Positions 56,089 through 64,000 are shown, numbered from the stretch's first letter. The stretch: 64,000 nt of DNA from Rhodopseudomonas palustris HaA2 (GCF_000013365.1 NC_007778.1:1736001-1800000); one strand, 5' to 3'. The notes: generated by a model from the letters alone, not told the origin. Numbers and translations: made by a program.

Positions 56089-58593
56089 ATGAGGGCAGAG
56101 GATTTCAAAGCTTGGCTTGAAGCTGGGGGCGCACTTACAGAAGGTGGACGCAACACGCGAGCTAATGCCGTAGCCACGATCGAGAGAAATCTCGCTGCCT
56201 TGGGGTCGCCCAATGCTGATCTCGAAGAAGCATGGAACTCCGATCGATTTGAGCATCTGCGTCGCAGACTGAAAGAACTGCGCGAGGAACTCGCGGCGGG
56301 CGGGACGCAATATCACGTCCTAATGCCCCAGTCGGAAAATCCTGAAAAACGACTATCAAGCTGGCGCGCTTGGCTCGGCCAATATGGCCGCTTCTTGAGC
56401 GGCGAAATACGTGAGCATCGTGATGCTGATCGGATTCGCCGACACGTACTTGAGAACTACATCGAGCCGGCCAGGGAACGCGATGAAGAAACGGTGGATG
56501 TCCTAGTTCGGAGGGTCAATGACGTACTAGGCCTAAATGAAGCATGGCCTAATATCTGCCAAGCCCTCCAAGGCAAGAAATTTCGGGAACTGGCCGACTT
56601 AGAGGCGCCTGAACAAATCGGTGCGGACCAGAGCCCGGCGACGATCTTCCGATTTCACTTGGATGAAACTTTCAGGGCTGACGACAATCTCAACTATGCT
56701 CGACTGTTTGTCTTATATGATGCCGAGGGAGCTGCGTTCGAGCCGGTTAAGAACAGAAATCGCGAAACAAATCGCCTAGCGTACCGCATCAAGCCGCGAG
56801 GCTCGGGCAACGAGGCGCGCGATGCGGTCGAAGTCGATACGCTCCAGCAGGTTGCGCGTGCAATGCTCGTTGACCACCTTGCTGCACGTGTCAAATCCAC
56901 TCGCGGCGGCGCTGCTAATTATGCCGTCTACGGAAAAGAAAAGATAGTACGTTACGAACTTGATCCGAGCATTGCATTGGAAATAGGGGTTCCTCCGAAT
57001 GGCGAGATTGGTCAGAGCAATGATCCCAGCAGCAATCAAGCCCCGCAACTTCCAAGCGATAAAGAGGATGGGCTTTTGGAGCAGCCTCACGCAACAAACT
57101 TAATTCTCTACGGACCTCCCGGCACAGGAAAGACCTTCACGACCGCATTAGAGGCGCTCAAGCTTTGCGGTGAACCTGTTCCCGACAGTCGAGAGCACCT
57201 AATGGAAGCCTATCGTCGCCTGTCGGATGCTGGTCGTATCGAATTCGTCACGTTCCATCAATCAATCTCCTACGAAGACTTTGTCGAAGGGCTGAGGCCA
57301 ACGCAGTCAGGCGAGGACGGTGCGGCGGGGTTCGGACTGAAGCCCGAGCAAGGAGTATTTCGCAGAATAGCGCGCCGCGCTGAGACGAGCACCGGCCCGG
57401 GTGATGCCTCCTTCTCGATCAATGGTCGGCAAGTCTTCAAGATGTCGATTGGTGAGGCTGCTAACCCAGATGATGCCCATCTGTTCGAGGAGGCCGTCGC
57501 CGGTGCCTACACGCTGCTTGGCTTCGAAGATATTGACTGGAGCGATGATCGTTTCGCTACTCGCGACGCAATCATACAGGCTGTTAGGGCTATCCAAAGC
57601 AAGGATCAGGACGAGCCGAGCGCGATGAGCGGACGCGTTCAGATGCCCTTTATCTTTCGTAACTGGGTCAGGATTGGTGATATTGTCGTCGTGTCGAAGG
57701 GCAACAGCTCATTCCGCGCAATTGGTGAGATCACTGGCGAGTATCAATTTGCTCCGCGTGAAGGCGGCGACTACGCACACCGCCGTGCGGTTCGGTGGCT
57801 TTGGGTGGATCGTACAGGCGTTCCAGTTAGCGAGATCTATGCGCGAAATTTCACGCAAAAGTCAATCTACCTCTTGACTGAAGCCGACCTGAATGTCCCA
57901 GCGCTGGAGCGCTATATTGCAAGCCAGCAAGGCACGGGCGGTGGTGCGCCAGAATCGTTTGTTCTTATCATCGACGAAATCAATCGCGCAAATATCTCAA
58001 AAGTGTTCGGCGAACTAATTACATTGCTCGAACCGGATAAGCGCATTGGTCGGCCCAATGCTCTTAAAGTGCGGCTTCCCTATTCTGGGGATTTGTTCGG
58101 CGTTCCGGCAAACCTTCACATCATCGGTACGATGAACACAGCAGATCGCTCGATCGCATTGCTTGACACAGCTCTCCGGCGCCGTTTTGAATTTCGGGAA
58201 CTAATGCCCGATCCTTCGCTGCTCGGTATCGTGGACGGTGTTGATCTTTCCCGACTGCTCGCTACGATCAATCAACGAATTGAATATTTGTTCGATCGGG
58301 AGCATCAGATAGGCCACGCCTATTTTATCAGCTGCAAATCTCGTGCCGATATAGATGAGGTGATGCGTTGCAAAGTGATTCCATTGCTGGCCGAATATTT
58401 TTATGAGGATTGGTCGAAGGTTGCCGCCGCGTTGGGTGACGGTGACGACAGCGAGGTCGACCTCGAAGGACATTTCATTGATCGCCAACGTTTGAAGCCA
58501 CCCAAGGGCATAAGCAGCGATGGAGATGGAGCGGTGCGCTATCGCTGGACCATCCGACGTGCCTTTTCATATAGCGAGTTCTCGGCAGGATGA
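56089..58593 (+). CDS. McrB-like AAA+ NTPase with large insertion (methylation-dependent restriction)
   Basis: An 834-residue AAA+ motor subunit of an McrBC-type system. Walker A GPPGTGKT is at residues 342-349, Walker B ends in Asp629-Glu630 (LIIDEINRAN), and the McrB-specific MNTADRS is at 682-688 followed by DTALRRRFEF. Residues 1-330 form the likely DNA-recognition part and match nothing I know. Between the Walker motifs are about 280 residues; residues about 515-585 (RNWVRIGDIVVVSKGNS... AIGEITGEY pattern) resemble EVE/PUA modules that read modified bases. ATG 56089 follows a G-rich site. Codon use is more AT-rich than the neighbours, indicating transfer. It overlaps mcrC by four bases. 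Confidence 0.87.
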   Translation: MRAEDFKAWLEAGGALTEGGRNTRANAVATIERNLAALGSPNADLEEAWNSDRFEHLRRRLKELREELAAGGTQYHVLMPQSENPEKRLSSWRAWLGQYGRFLSGEIREHRDADRIRRHVLENYIEPARERDEETVDVLVRRVNDVLGLNEAWPNICQALQGKKFRELADLEAPEQIGADQSPATIFRFHLDETFRADDNLNYARLFVLYDAEGAAFEPVKNRNRETNRLAYRIKPRGSGNEARDAVEVDTLQQVARAMLVDHLAARVKSTRGGAANYAVYGKEKIVRYELDPSIALEIGVPPNGEIGQSNDPSSNQAPQLPSDKEDGLLEQPHATNLILYGPPGTGKTFTTALEALKLCGEPVPDSREHLMEAYRRLSDAGRIEFVTFHQSISYEDFVEGLRPTQSGEDGAAGFGLKPEQGVFRRIARRAETSTGPGDASFSINGRQVFKMSIGEAANPDDAHLFEEAVAGAYTLLGFEDIDWSDDRFATRDAIIQAVRAIQSKDQDEPSAMSGRVQMPFIFRNWVRIGDIVVVSKGNSSFRAIGEITGEYQFAPREGGDYAHRRAVRWLWVDRTGVPVSEIYARNFTQKSIYLLTEADLNVPALERYIASQQGTGGGAPESFVLIIDEINRANISKVFGELITLLEPDKRIGRPNALKVRLPYSGDLFGVPANLHIIGTMNTADRSIALLDTALRRRFEFRELMPDPSLLGIVDGVDLSRLLATINQRIEYLFDREHQIGHAYFISCKSRADIDEVMRCKVIPLLAEYFYEDWSKVAAALGDGDDSEVDLEGHFIDRQRLKPPKGISSDGDGAVRYRWTIRRAFSYSEFSAG

Positions 58594-59879
58594 TTCGTCG
58601 AACCATCCTTGAGTGGGAGACGATACGTTACGGTGATGCGGCTGATGAAATCCCTGCCGATGCCGCTGATCGGATTGCAGCGGTGGCGTCGGCATCCCCG
58701 CTTGCTGGTCGCGGTGGCCTCGGTGTCTTAGAACATGGCCGTAAGGGACTACGCGCGAGAGGGGTCGTCGGCGTAGTTGCTGCAGAGTCGGGTGCGCTGG
58801 AGATCCTGCCTAAGATTGACTTCCCAGGTGTAGATCGCGAGGAGGAGGCTGGTCGCATTCGCCGCCGCCTCATTCACATGCTCGCTGTTGTGCTGGACCT
58901 CAAGATCGATGCGGGGAAAATCACTGCGCTCGATTGGCAGCGTGACACTTTGCTTGAAATTCTGATTCGCTTGTTTTCGGACAAGTTAGCTGATTGTGTC
59001 CGGCAGGGTATGCCCCGAAGATACGTCGAGCATGATGAAGATCTATTTGTATTGCGCGGCCGAATCGACGTGAAGCGACAGTTCACGAGTCTTGCCGCAG
59101 ATGGCTCGCGTCTTGCCTGCCGCTATGATGTGCTGACTCCGGACATTGCATTGAATCAAATCATGAAGGCGGCTGTCGCCCGGCTCCTTCGCGTCACGCG
59201 AGCGAACTTCAACCAGCGTAGGTTGCGCGAATTGGCTTTCGCATATGCTGATATAGCCGATGTGCCGGTCTCGATGCTTCGCTGGGATCAAGTCATGCTT
59301 GATCGCACGAACAGCCGTTGGCGTGAATTGCTCAACTTGGCGCGCCTATTACTGGGTGATCGGTTCCAAGCAACTTCCGCCGGTAGCAGCAACGGGTTTT
59401 CTCTCTTGTTCGAGATGAGCGTATTGTTTGAGGAGTACATCGCGCGGGTTTTGAAGGCGTCGCTAGTTGATACGGACCTTCATATCATCAGCCAAGGAGG
59501 GAGGATCTATTGTCTTCAAACCGAAGATCGTCGTGGTCTTTTCCAAACCCGTCCAGACATCTTGGTAAAGCGCGGCGGAGATGTTGTGAAGATCATTGAT
59601 ACTAAGTGGAAGCGGATCTCTGCGCGAATAGACGATCCCAAGCAGGGTGTGTCGCAAGGGGATATTTATCAGATGATGGCGTACGGTCAGCTTTACGGAT
59701 GCGACAGGCTCACACTTCTCTATCCGCACCACGCATCCATGAATAGCAGCGAGGGTGTGCACTCAGCGCATCGAATCGCCGGTTGTGACCGTCGGCTAGA
59801 GATGGCAACAATTGATATTGGTCGCAGCGAGTTCTTTCGTGAGCGTTTGAGGGCGATCACCGTTCAATCGGAATGTTGA
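58590..59879 (+). CDS. McrC-like nuclease subunit
   Basis: A 429-residue McrC-family protein, longer than the E. coli protein (about 350). The start ILEWETIRYGDAAD and RGVVGVVAAESGALEILPKIDFPG are the McrC N-terminal pattern, and the C-terminal PD-(D/E)xK nuclease core has Asp323 (TRPDILV) and Asp337-Thr-Lys339 (KIIDTKWK). It works with the McrB ring to cut DNA carrying modified cytosines. Start overlaps the mcrB stop (ATGA), so the two are coupled. Confidence 0.9.
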   Translation: MIRRTILEWETIRYGDAADEIPADAADRIAAVASASPLAGRGGLGVLEHGRKGLRARGVVGVVAAESGALEILPKIDFPGVDREEEAGRIRRRLIHMLAVVLDLKIDAGKITALDWQRDTLLEILIRLFSDKLADCVRQGMPRRYVEHDEDLFVLRGRIDVKRQFTSLAADGSRLACRYDVLTPDIALNQIMKAAVARLLRVTRANFNQRRLRELAFAYADIADVPVSMLRWDQVMLDRTNSRWRELLNLARLLLGDRFQATSAGSSNGFSLLFEMSVLFEEYIARVLKASLVDTDLHIISQGGRIYCLQTEDRRGLFQTRPDILVKRGGDVVKIIDTKWKRISARIDDPKQGVSQGDIYQMMAYGQLYGCDRLTLLYPHHASMNSSEGVHSAHRIAGCDRRLEMATIDIGRSEFFRERLRAITVQSEC

Positions 59880-59922
59880 CGCTCCAACGCTGCAAACGCG
59901 GGGAGGGGATTGCATCCCCTTG

Positions 59923-60278
59923 CTACGCCTTGCCAAACGGATCGACCACCGCCACCCCCGTCGGCACGAAATCCGACACATTCCGCGTCACGACGGTCAT
60001 TCCGTGCTCCAGCGCGGTGGCGGCGATCAACAGGTCGGCGCTGTCGTTGCCGAGCGCGGCGCTCTCCGCGCCCCAGCGCCTCGCGGCGGAGATCGAACGG
60101 GACGATCCGCTCGCCACAGCAAGCGTAGGGTGGCAAAGGCGCTCGCGCCGTGCCCACGCGCGGCGCGGGGATCGGCGATGGTGGGCACGCTGCGCTATGC
60201 CCACCCTACAAACTCCGCCGGCGTCAAACTCGTCGTGAAAAAGCCGGCGATCGGTCGCTCAGCGATCCATGCCACCAT
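59923..60278 (-). pseudogene. Decayed PIN-domain toxin (VapC/FitB-like), interrupted by a repeat
   Basis: Fragments of a PIN ribonuclease toxin lie in different frames. The N-terminal piece (VAWIAERPIAGFFTTSLTPAEF, from 60278 leftwards) lacks the usual first strand with the catalytic aspartate, which appears deleted at the junction with the antitoxin gene. It runs into a stop inside the 85-bp repeat at 60125-60209. After the repeat the reading resumes as ERIVPFD in one frame and as GNDSADLLIAATALEHG, TRNVSDF and DPFGKA in another, so at least one frameshift is present. The protein is certainly inactive. Confidence 0.8.
60125..60209. repeat. 85-bp palindromic element GTAGGGTGG...CCACCCTAC inside the toxin remnant
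   Basis: Ends GTAGGGTGG and CCACCCTAC are perfect inverted repeats; the interior has GCGCC/GGCGC and GTGCCCAC/GTGGGCAC arms. It splits the toxin coding sequence at TTT-GTA, so it was inserted there or copied from elsewhere. Confidence 0.82.
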
Positions 60279-60504
60279 GAAGGATCGCTTCGCGCCGCGT
60301 TTCGGGGAGGTGGACTCCGCCGAGCGCCGCGAACCGCTCATGGATGGCTTGCGCGAGATTGCGTGCCCGCGGCGCGTCGGTCGACAGCGCCGCGCGCAGG
60401 ATCGCCCGTGCCTCATCCTCCATCGAGCGCCCATTGACGGCGGCGCGGACGCGAAGCCGCTGCTCGATCGCGTCGTCGATGTTCCGGATCGTCAGCACCG
60501 CCAT
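60259..60504 (-). CDS. FitA/VapB-like ribbon-helix-helix antitoxin (toxin lost)
   Basis: An 81-residue protein: LTIRNIDDAIEQRLRVRAA is the ribbon-helix-helix DNA-binding part and NGRSMEDEARAILRAAL the following helix, as in FitA-type antitoxins. ATG 60504 gives the standard start (MAVLTIRN). The C-terminus ends HGGMDR in sequence that appears fused to the toxin remnant, so the normal tail that binds the toxin may be altered. The upstream frame to 60687 is repeat-derived. Confidence 0.83.
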   Translation of the reverse strand: MAVLTIRNIDDAIEQRLRVRAAVNGRSMEDEARAILRAALSTDAPRARNLAQAIHERFAALGGVHLPETRREAILHGGMDR

Positions 60505-60558
60505 GCCAGCCTCCAACTGTGAATGACTAGAGCAGTTCTGGTTTTGATGGATCACCGG

Positions 60559-60678
60559 CGTCATCCTGAGGTGCCCGGTGGGCCGCGCCTCGCGCGGCCC
60601 ACCGGGCCTCGAAGGATGAGCCGCAAGTGCCTTGGCCGCATCCTTCGCGGCTCGCTGCGCTCGCACCTCAGGATGACG
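60559..60678. repeat. Palindromic repeat of the CGTCATCCTGAGG family, copy 3
   Basis: A 120-bp element bounded by CGTCATCCTGAGGTGC and GCACCTCAGGATGACG. It has an extra inner hairpin GGTGGGCCGCGC / GCGCGGCCCACC that is absent from the other two copies. It lies 54 bp upstream of the antitoxin start. Confidence 0.92.
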
Positions 60679-60780
60679 AATCCGCACGAGAATGACGCGT
60701 TGCTTCGATCAAGCGATGACCTGCTCTAGCGAGAGGTCGGGAGCGCGCCCGGCCGCCGACCTGCGCGCCTCGTCTCCCCG

Positions 60781-60918
60781 TTACTTCTTCTTGCCGGTCC
60801 CGCCCTGCGTCGGCTGCCAGCCGCCGGTCTTCTGGCTCGGCGCGGCGGCGATGGTCTTGGGTTTTTCCTTCTTGGGTTTCTTGGTCTCGCGATTACCCTT
60901 TTGTTCGCCCTTGGCCAT
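60781..60918 (-). CDS. Small lysine-rich conserved protein (45 residues)
   Basis: A 45-residue protein starting MAKGEQKGNRETKKPKKEKP and ending GGTGKKK. GGAGA lies ten bases before ATG 60918. I associate such MAKGEQ-type proteins with many Rhizobiales genomes, always uncharacterised; the charge suggests nucleic-acid or ribosome binding, but that is inference. The longer reading to 61275 is not conserved in composition. Confidence 0.75.
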   Translation of the reverse strand: MAKGEQKGNRETKKPKKEKPKTIAAAPSQKTGGWQPTQGGTGKKK

Positions 60919-61090
60919 GGTGGTCTCCTGTTCGATTGATTGGCGGAACTGACGTGGTGCCGATCCCGGCGGGAGCGGCCGCGCGCGGCGACTCGTGGGG
61001 CGCCGGCGTCGATCGCGCCACCGTGCGCCCTTCGCGGCGCAGGCGCCACGCAATTCGCACGCGGCGTGGGCGCAAGGCTGCGCGCGCCTC

Positions 61091-61118
61091 TTGACAAAAT
61101 TCCTAGAAGGATTATAGT
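61091..61118 (+). promoter_or_regulatory. Strong sigma70-type promoter
   Basis: TTGACA (61091-61096), 16 bp, TATAGT (61113-61118). It is the best consensus match I found in the window. No protein gene follows on the plus strand for more than 800 bp, so it probably drives the structured RNA region described next. Confidence 0.7.
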
Positions 61119-61124
61119 CCGCGC

Positions 61125-61565
61125 ATCCCGCCCCGGTGAGAGGGGCGTTCGCGATCGTCACGATCGTGGGGCGGGTGGCGGTGGCGACGCCGCGGTGTTC
61201 GAGTCCGGGGATTGCGCGAAGGTAACGACGCGTGCTGAACCGGGCTGACGACCACACCGCGGCGATGCGGTCCAAACCGCGAGGTCCCGGCGCGAGGCCT
61301 CGCGCCAGGAGGCAGGGCCACGTCCATCCCTTGGCGGGGATGGCTCCGGGGTTCGTCAGTCCTCCACAACGGCGGCCCTACGCAAGGGTCTAGCCGCCGG
61401 GGGCCCCGTTCGCGGAGCAAGCCGACAAAAGCCGCCGCGCGCGGAACGCCGGATGTTTCCGGTGTGACCGTGGTTTCGAACTCGTGTGCTTTTTACTTTT
61501 GCACACGAGGCCGCGGGTGCATCGGGCACCCGGCGTTCCGCGCGCCCTCTTCTCGAAGAGGGCGG
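61125..61565 (+). ncRNA. Candidate structured noncoding RNA
   Basis: A roughly 440-nt region after the promoter with no plausible coding frame but many exact stems: CCCGCCCC/GGGGCGGG (61127-61134 with 61168-61175) enclosing CGATCG/CGATCG; GCGGT/ACCGC (61267-61280); GGCGCGAGG/CCTCGCGCC (61289-61306); CCATCCC/GGGATGG (61324-61343); a perfect 16-bp long-range stem (61437-61452 with 61530-61545) enclosing CTCGTGTGC/GCACACGAG (61481-61509); and a final hairpin GCCCTCTT/AAGAGGGC (61544-61563). I recall similar intergenic sequence from Bradyrhizobiaceae genomes but cannot confirm it. It could instead be a repeat without function. No known RNA family was matched. Confidence 0.5.
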
Positions 61566-61688
61566 AACGGACCCGCCAAGACTCGGGCGCTGCGCGCCGC
61601 GAGATCGCGAAGGCATGGTTATGCGAAAGCTCGGCTGTGCGAAGGCTCGGTAGTTCGCCGACGACTTGTTCGCGCCGGATCGCGCCGG

Positions 61689-61826
61689 TCAGCGAACGAG
61701 CGTGTCGGCGCGGCTCGGAGCCGGCTCCCCGCCGCGCCACGACAGCCCGGCCGAGACCTGCGCCGCAGCCAGAAACGCCACCATGGCGACCGATAGAAGG
61801 ACGAAACGCCCGATGCCCGAGACCAT
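61689..61826 (-). CDS. Small putative membrane or secreted protein (45 residues)
   Basis: Reading leftwards from ATG 61824-61826, with GGGAG nine bases upstream, there is a 45-codon frame. It begins MVSGIGRFVLLSVAMVAFLA, then AAAQVSAG, a good signal-peptide or single-helix pattern, followed by a polar tail ending DTLVR and TGA at 61689. It is too short to be certain; no family is recognised. It lies between the candidate RNA and the fumarylacetoacetase-family gene. Confidence 0.5.
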   Translation of the reverse strand: MVSGIGRFVLLSVAMVAFLAAAQVSAGLSWRGGEPAPSRADTLVR

Positions 61827-61959
61827 GAAGACGGCTCCCGACAGACCTCAACTGACCGCCTGCGATTAGCTCCCGCCCGTCGCAAACGCCACCCGACCAA
61901 AGGTCGATTCAGACCATTGTCGAGCTATTCCAGATCGGCCGGTCGCGAGAACAGGGTAG

Positions 61960-62661
61960 TCAGGTCGGCTCGCCGATCGTCACGCGGAGCGTGCCGATGC
62001 CGTCGATGCCGCAGTCGACCTCGTCGCCCGGCACGAGCGCCGCGACGCCCGCAGGGGTACCTGTCATGATGATGTCGCCGGCGGAAAGTTCGACCTGCAG
62101 CGAAAGTTTGGCGATGATCTCGGCAGTGTTCCAGATCATGTCCGACAGGTCGCCGCTCTGCCGCTCCGCGCCGTTGACCGACAGCCAGATCTTGCCCTTG
62201 GCCGGATGGCCGATCTCCGCCGCCGGCCGCAGCGCGCCGCAGGGCGCGGAAGCATCGAACGATTTGCCGATCTCCCAGGGCTGCTCCTTCTTGCGCGAGA
62301 TCGTCTGCAGATCCCGCCGCGTCAGATCGACGCCGACGCCGTAGCCGAACACGTGATCGAGCGCGGTGTCGGCCGAAATGTTCAGCCCGCCGCTCTTCAG
62401 CGCGACGACGAGCTCGACCTCGTGCTGGAAGTCCTTGGTCAGCGTCGGGTAGGGGATCGTGGCGCCGTCCGGCGCGATCATGTCGGCGTGCTTGGCGAAG
62501 AAGAACGGCGGGTTGCGCTCGTCATTGCCGAGCTCGCGGATGTGCTCGAGATAGTTGCGCCCGACGCACCAGATCCGGCGCACCGGAAACATCTTGCTGT
62601 CGCCCTGCACGGCGAGCGCGGGCTGCGGCAGCGGAGCGATCACGTAAGTAGCTTGGCTCAT
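61960..62661 (-). CDS. Fumarylacetoacetate hydrolase family protein
   Basis: A 233-residue FAH-fold protein. CVGRNYLEH, FFAKHADMI and the metal-binding glutamates in HEVELVVAL are visible, then the C-terminal GDIIMTGTPAGV. Enzymes of this fold hydrolyse or decarboxylate diketo acids (fumarylpyruvate, acylpyruvates, oxaloacetate); which reaction applies is not clear from sequence. It lies 74 bp after the stop of the ABC exporter gene, on the same strand. Confidence 0.9.
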   Translation of the reverse strand: MSQATYVIAPLPQPALAVQGDSKMFPVRRIWCVGRNYLEHIRELGNDERNPPFFFAKHADMIAPDGATIPYPTLTKDFQHEVELVVALKSGGLNISADTALDHVFGYGVGVDLTRRDLQTISRKKEQPWEIGKSFDASAPCGALRPAAEIGHPAKGKIWLSVNGAERQSGDLSDMIWNTAEIIAKLSLQVELSAGDIIMTGTPAGVAALVPGDEVDCGIDGIGTLRVTIGEPT

Positions 62662-62734
62662 GACGGACTTCCGAAGGCTTGGACAGCGGGGCGGGAGGCC
62701 GTTGCGGCGGCGCGCCGCCCCGGCCGGCGGAGTG

Positions 62735-64000
62735 CTAGATGGCGGCGTCGACGGGGGCCAGCGGCGCGGCGTGGCGCTGCTGCAGGCGGAAGAACGAGGC
62801 GTAGCGGCCGCTGCGCCGCAGCAGATCGTCGTGGCGGCCCTGCTCGACGATGGTGCCGCCTTCGACCACCAGGATGGCGTCGGCGTGCATGATGGTGTGC
62901 AGGCGGTGCGCGATCACGATGGTGGTGCGGTTCAGGCACAGCCGCTCGATCGCCTCCTGCACCAGCTTCTCGGATTCGGAATCGAGCGCCGCGGTGGCCT
63001 CGTCCAGCAGCACGATCGGCGCATTGCGCAGCAGCGCGCGCGCCACGGCGATGCGCTGGCGCTGGCCGCCGGAGAGTTGCGCGCCGTGCTCGCCGACGGG
63101 GGTGTCGTAGCCGAGCGGGAAGCCCATGATGAAGTCGTGCGCGTACGCGGCCTTGGCGGCGGCGACGATCTCGTCCTCGCTGGCGCCGATCTTGCCGAAG
63201 GCGATGTTGGCGCGGACGGTGTCGCGGAACAGATAGACGTCCTGTCCGACATAGGCGGTCTGCTGCCGCAGCGAGCGACGCGAGACGCCCGCGATCGACT
63301 GGCCGTCGATCCGGATGTCGCCGGAGCCGGGTTCATACAGCCGCAGCAGCAGCGCCAGCACCGTCGACTTGCCGCCGCCGGAGGGGCCGACCAGGGCGGT
63401 CATCTTGCCGGGCTCGGCCGTGAAGCTCATGGCGTTGAGCACAGGCTCGTCGGGCCGATAGGCGAAGCCGACATGGTCGAATTCGACACGCGCTTCGGTC
63501 AGCGCCAGCGCCGGCTTGTCGCCGTCGTCGGGCTCGCTCTGCGGGCTGTCGACGATCTCCAGCAGCATCCGCGCCCCGACCAGGCCGCTGTTGAGTTCGA
63601 TGTTGAGCCGCGCCAGCCGTTTCGCCGGCTCGTAAGCGAGCAGGAAGGCCGTGAGGAAGGAGAAGAACTGCCCCGGCGTCGCCCCGGTCGCGACCACGCG
63701 GTAGCCGCCATACATCAGCGACGCCGCCACCGCGAAGCCGCCGAGCGTTTCCATCAGCGGGCTCGAGCGATTGGAGACGCGCGCCATCTTGTCGGCGTTC
63801 TTGCGGACCGCCTCGATGCTAGCATTGATGCGGTCGCGCATCGTCTGTTCGAGCGAGAACGCTTTCACGGTGCGGATGCCCTGCAGCGATTCCTGCATGG
63901 TCTCGAGGATCTCGGCGTTGCCGGCGAACTGGGTGTAGGCGAGTCCCTTCACCCGGCGCACCAGCTTGCGCAGCACGAACACCGCCGGCGGCGCGATCAA
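62735..64000 (-). CDS. MsbA-like ABC exporter (partial, N-terminus outside window)
   Basis: The 421 visible residues cover the last part of the transmembrane domain and the full ATPase domain of a half-size exporter. Walker A is GPSGGGKST, the signature LSGGQRQRIAVARALL, Walker B IVLLDEATAALD and the switch histidine IAHRLHT. The frame is open to base 64000 and the first visible codon is not a real start, so the gene begins right of the window. MsbA-type proteins flip lipid A-core or other lipids; with no other context the substrate is unknown. Confidence 0.9.
   Translation of the reverse strand: MIAPPAVFVLRKLVRRVKGLAYTQFAGNAEILETMQESLQGIRTVKAFSLEQTMRDRINASIEAVRKNADKMARVSNRSSPLMETLGGFAVAASLMYGGYRVVATGATPGQFFSFLTAFLLAYEPAKRLARLNIELNSGLVGARMLLEIVDSPQSEPDDGDKPALALTEARVEFDHVGFAYRPDEPVLNAMSFTAEPGKMTALVGPSGGGKSTVLALLLRLYEPGSGDIRIDGQSIAGVSRRSLRQQTAYVGQDVYLFRDTVRANIAFGKIGASEDEIVAAAKAAYAHDFIMGFPLGYDTPVGEHGAQLSGGQRQRIAVARALLRNAPIVLLDEATAALDSESEKLVQEAIERLCLNRTTIVIAHRLHTIMHADAILVVEGGTIVEQGRHDDLLRRSGRYASFFRLQQRHAAPLAPVDAAI

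Noticed and set aside
60125-60204. An intact 93-residue PIN protein starting at 60204
   Set aside because: Its first 30 or so residues come from translating the inserted palindromic repeat and contain no PIN motif.
61125-61565. RNase P RNA, tmRNA or 6S RNA in the structured region
   Set aside because: The diagnostic sequences (for example the GAGGAAAGTCC core of RNase P) are missing, and the arrangement of stems does not match a 6S rod.
61390-61900. Minus-strand frames of 90-150 codons over the structured region
   Set aside because: They are arginine/serine-rich without pattern, overlap one another and cross the exact stems. Only the short frame at 61689-61826 has gene-like features.

Overview
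The window looks like chromosome from a high-GC alphaproteobacterium of the Rhodopseudomonas/Bradyrhizobium group. This rests on uniformly high GC, three separate LIV-type (branched-chain amino-acid-like) ABC uptake systems, a lysine-rich 45-residue protein of a kind I associate with Rhizobiales, and many dispersed palindromic repeats. I could not run a search, so the genus is inference. I saw no rRNA, tRNA, CRISPR array or complete insertion sequence.

Layout. (1) 1-16883 is a surface-polysaccharide (probably O-antigen) cluster: two AsnB-type amidotransferases, an acyltransferase, three glycosyltransferases, three methyltransferases, a Wzy/WaaL-like membrane protein, a WbpV/WreQ-like epimerase, a Gmd-like dehydratase, a TviB/WbpO-type UDP-sugar dehydrogenase and a uronate 4-epimerase. 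Much of it is joined by stop/start overlaps. (2) 16996-24790 is LIV operon 1 on the minus strand (livG, acyl-CoA ligase, livH, livM, binding protein, livF), interrupted by a DUF559 gene between inverted repeats. (3) 25212-28644 is rmlBCDA for dTDP-L-rhamnose, followed by two uncharacterised membrane proteins and a MerR/AhpD-like pair. (4) 32216-37332 is LIV operon 2. (5) 37582-42241 holds a tandem CaiB/BaiF CoA-transferase, a HemD-like protein, PurU and a small lipoprotein. (6) 42653-48656 is LIV operon 3 ending in a MetE-like methyltransferase gene. (7) 48879-55962 holds ugd, a GSU2403-type nucleotidyltransferase behind two palindromes, an HTH-methyltransferase fusion, metK and ahcY. (8) 56089-60504 is a lower-GC McrBC island followed by a wrecked toxin-antitoxin locus. 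(9) 60559-61826 contains repeats, a 45-residue protein, a promoter with a structured apparently noncoding region, and a small signal-peptide-like ORF. (10) The window ends with a fumarylacetoacetase-family enzyme and a truncated MsbA-like exporter.

How the genes fit together. Ugd, the uronate epimerase, the UDP-HexNAc dehydrogenase, the two amidotransferases and the rml genes could together supply uronic acids, amidated uronic acids and rhamnose to one glycan. The three LIV systems, the CoA ligase and the CoA-transferase suggest uptake and CoA activation of organic acids. MetE-like, MetK, AhcY and several methyltransferases belong to methyl-group metabolism.

Most noteworthy: palindromic repeats lie directly after the binding-protein gene in all three LIV operons; a Vsr-like DUF559 gene starts just inside one copy of such a repeat and ends inside an inverted one; a strong promoter precedes a roughly 450-nt region with a perfect 16-bp long-range stem; twin palindromes guard a nucleotidyltransferase gene; and a McrB carries a large EVE/PUA-like insertion in its motor domain.
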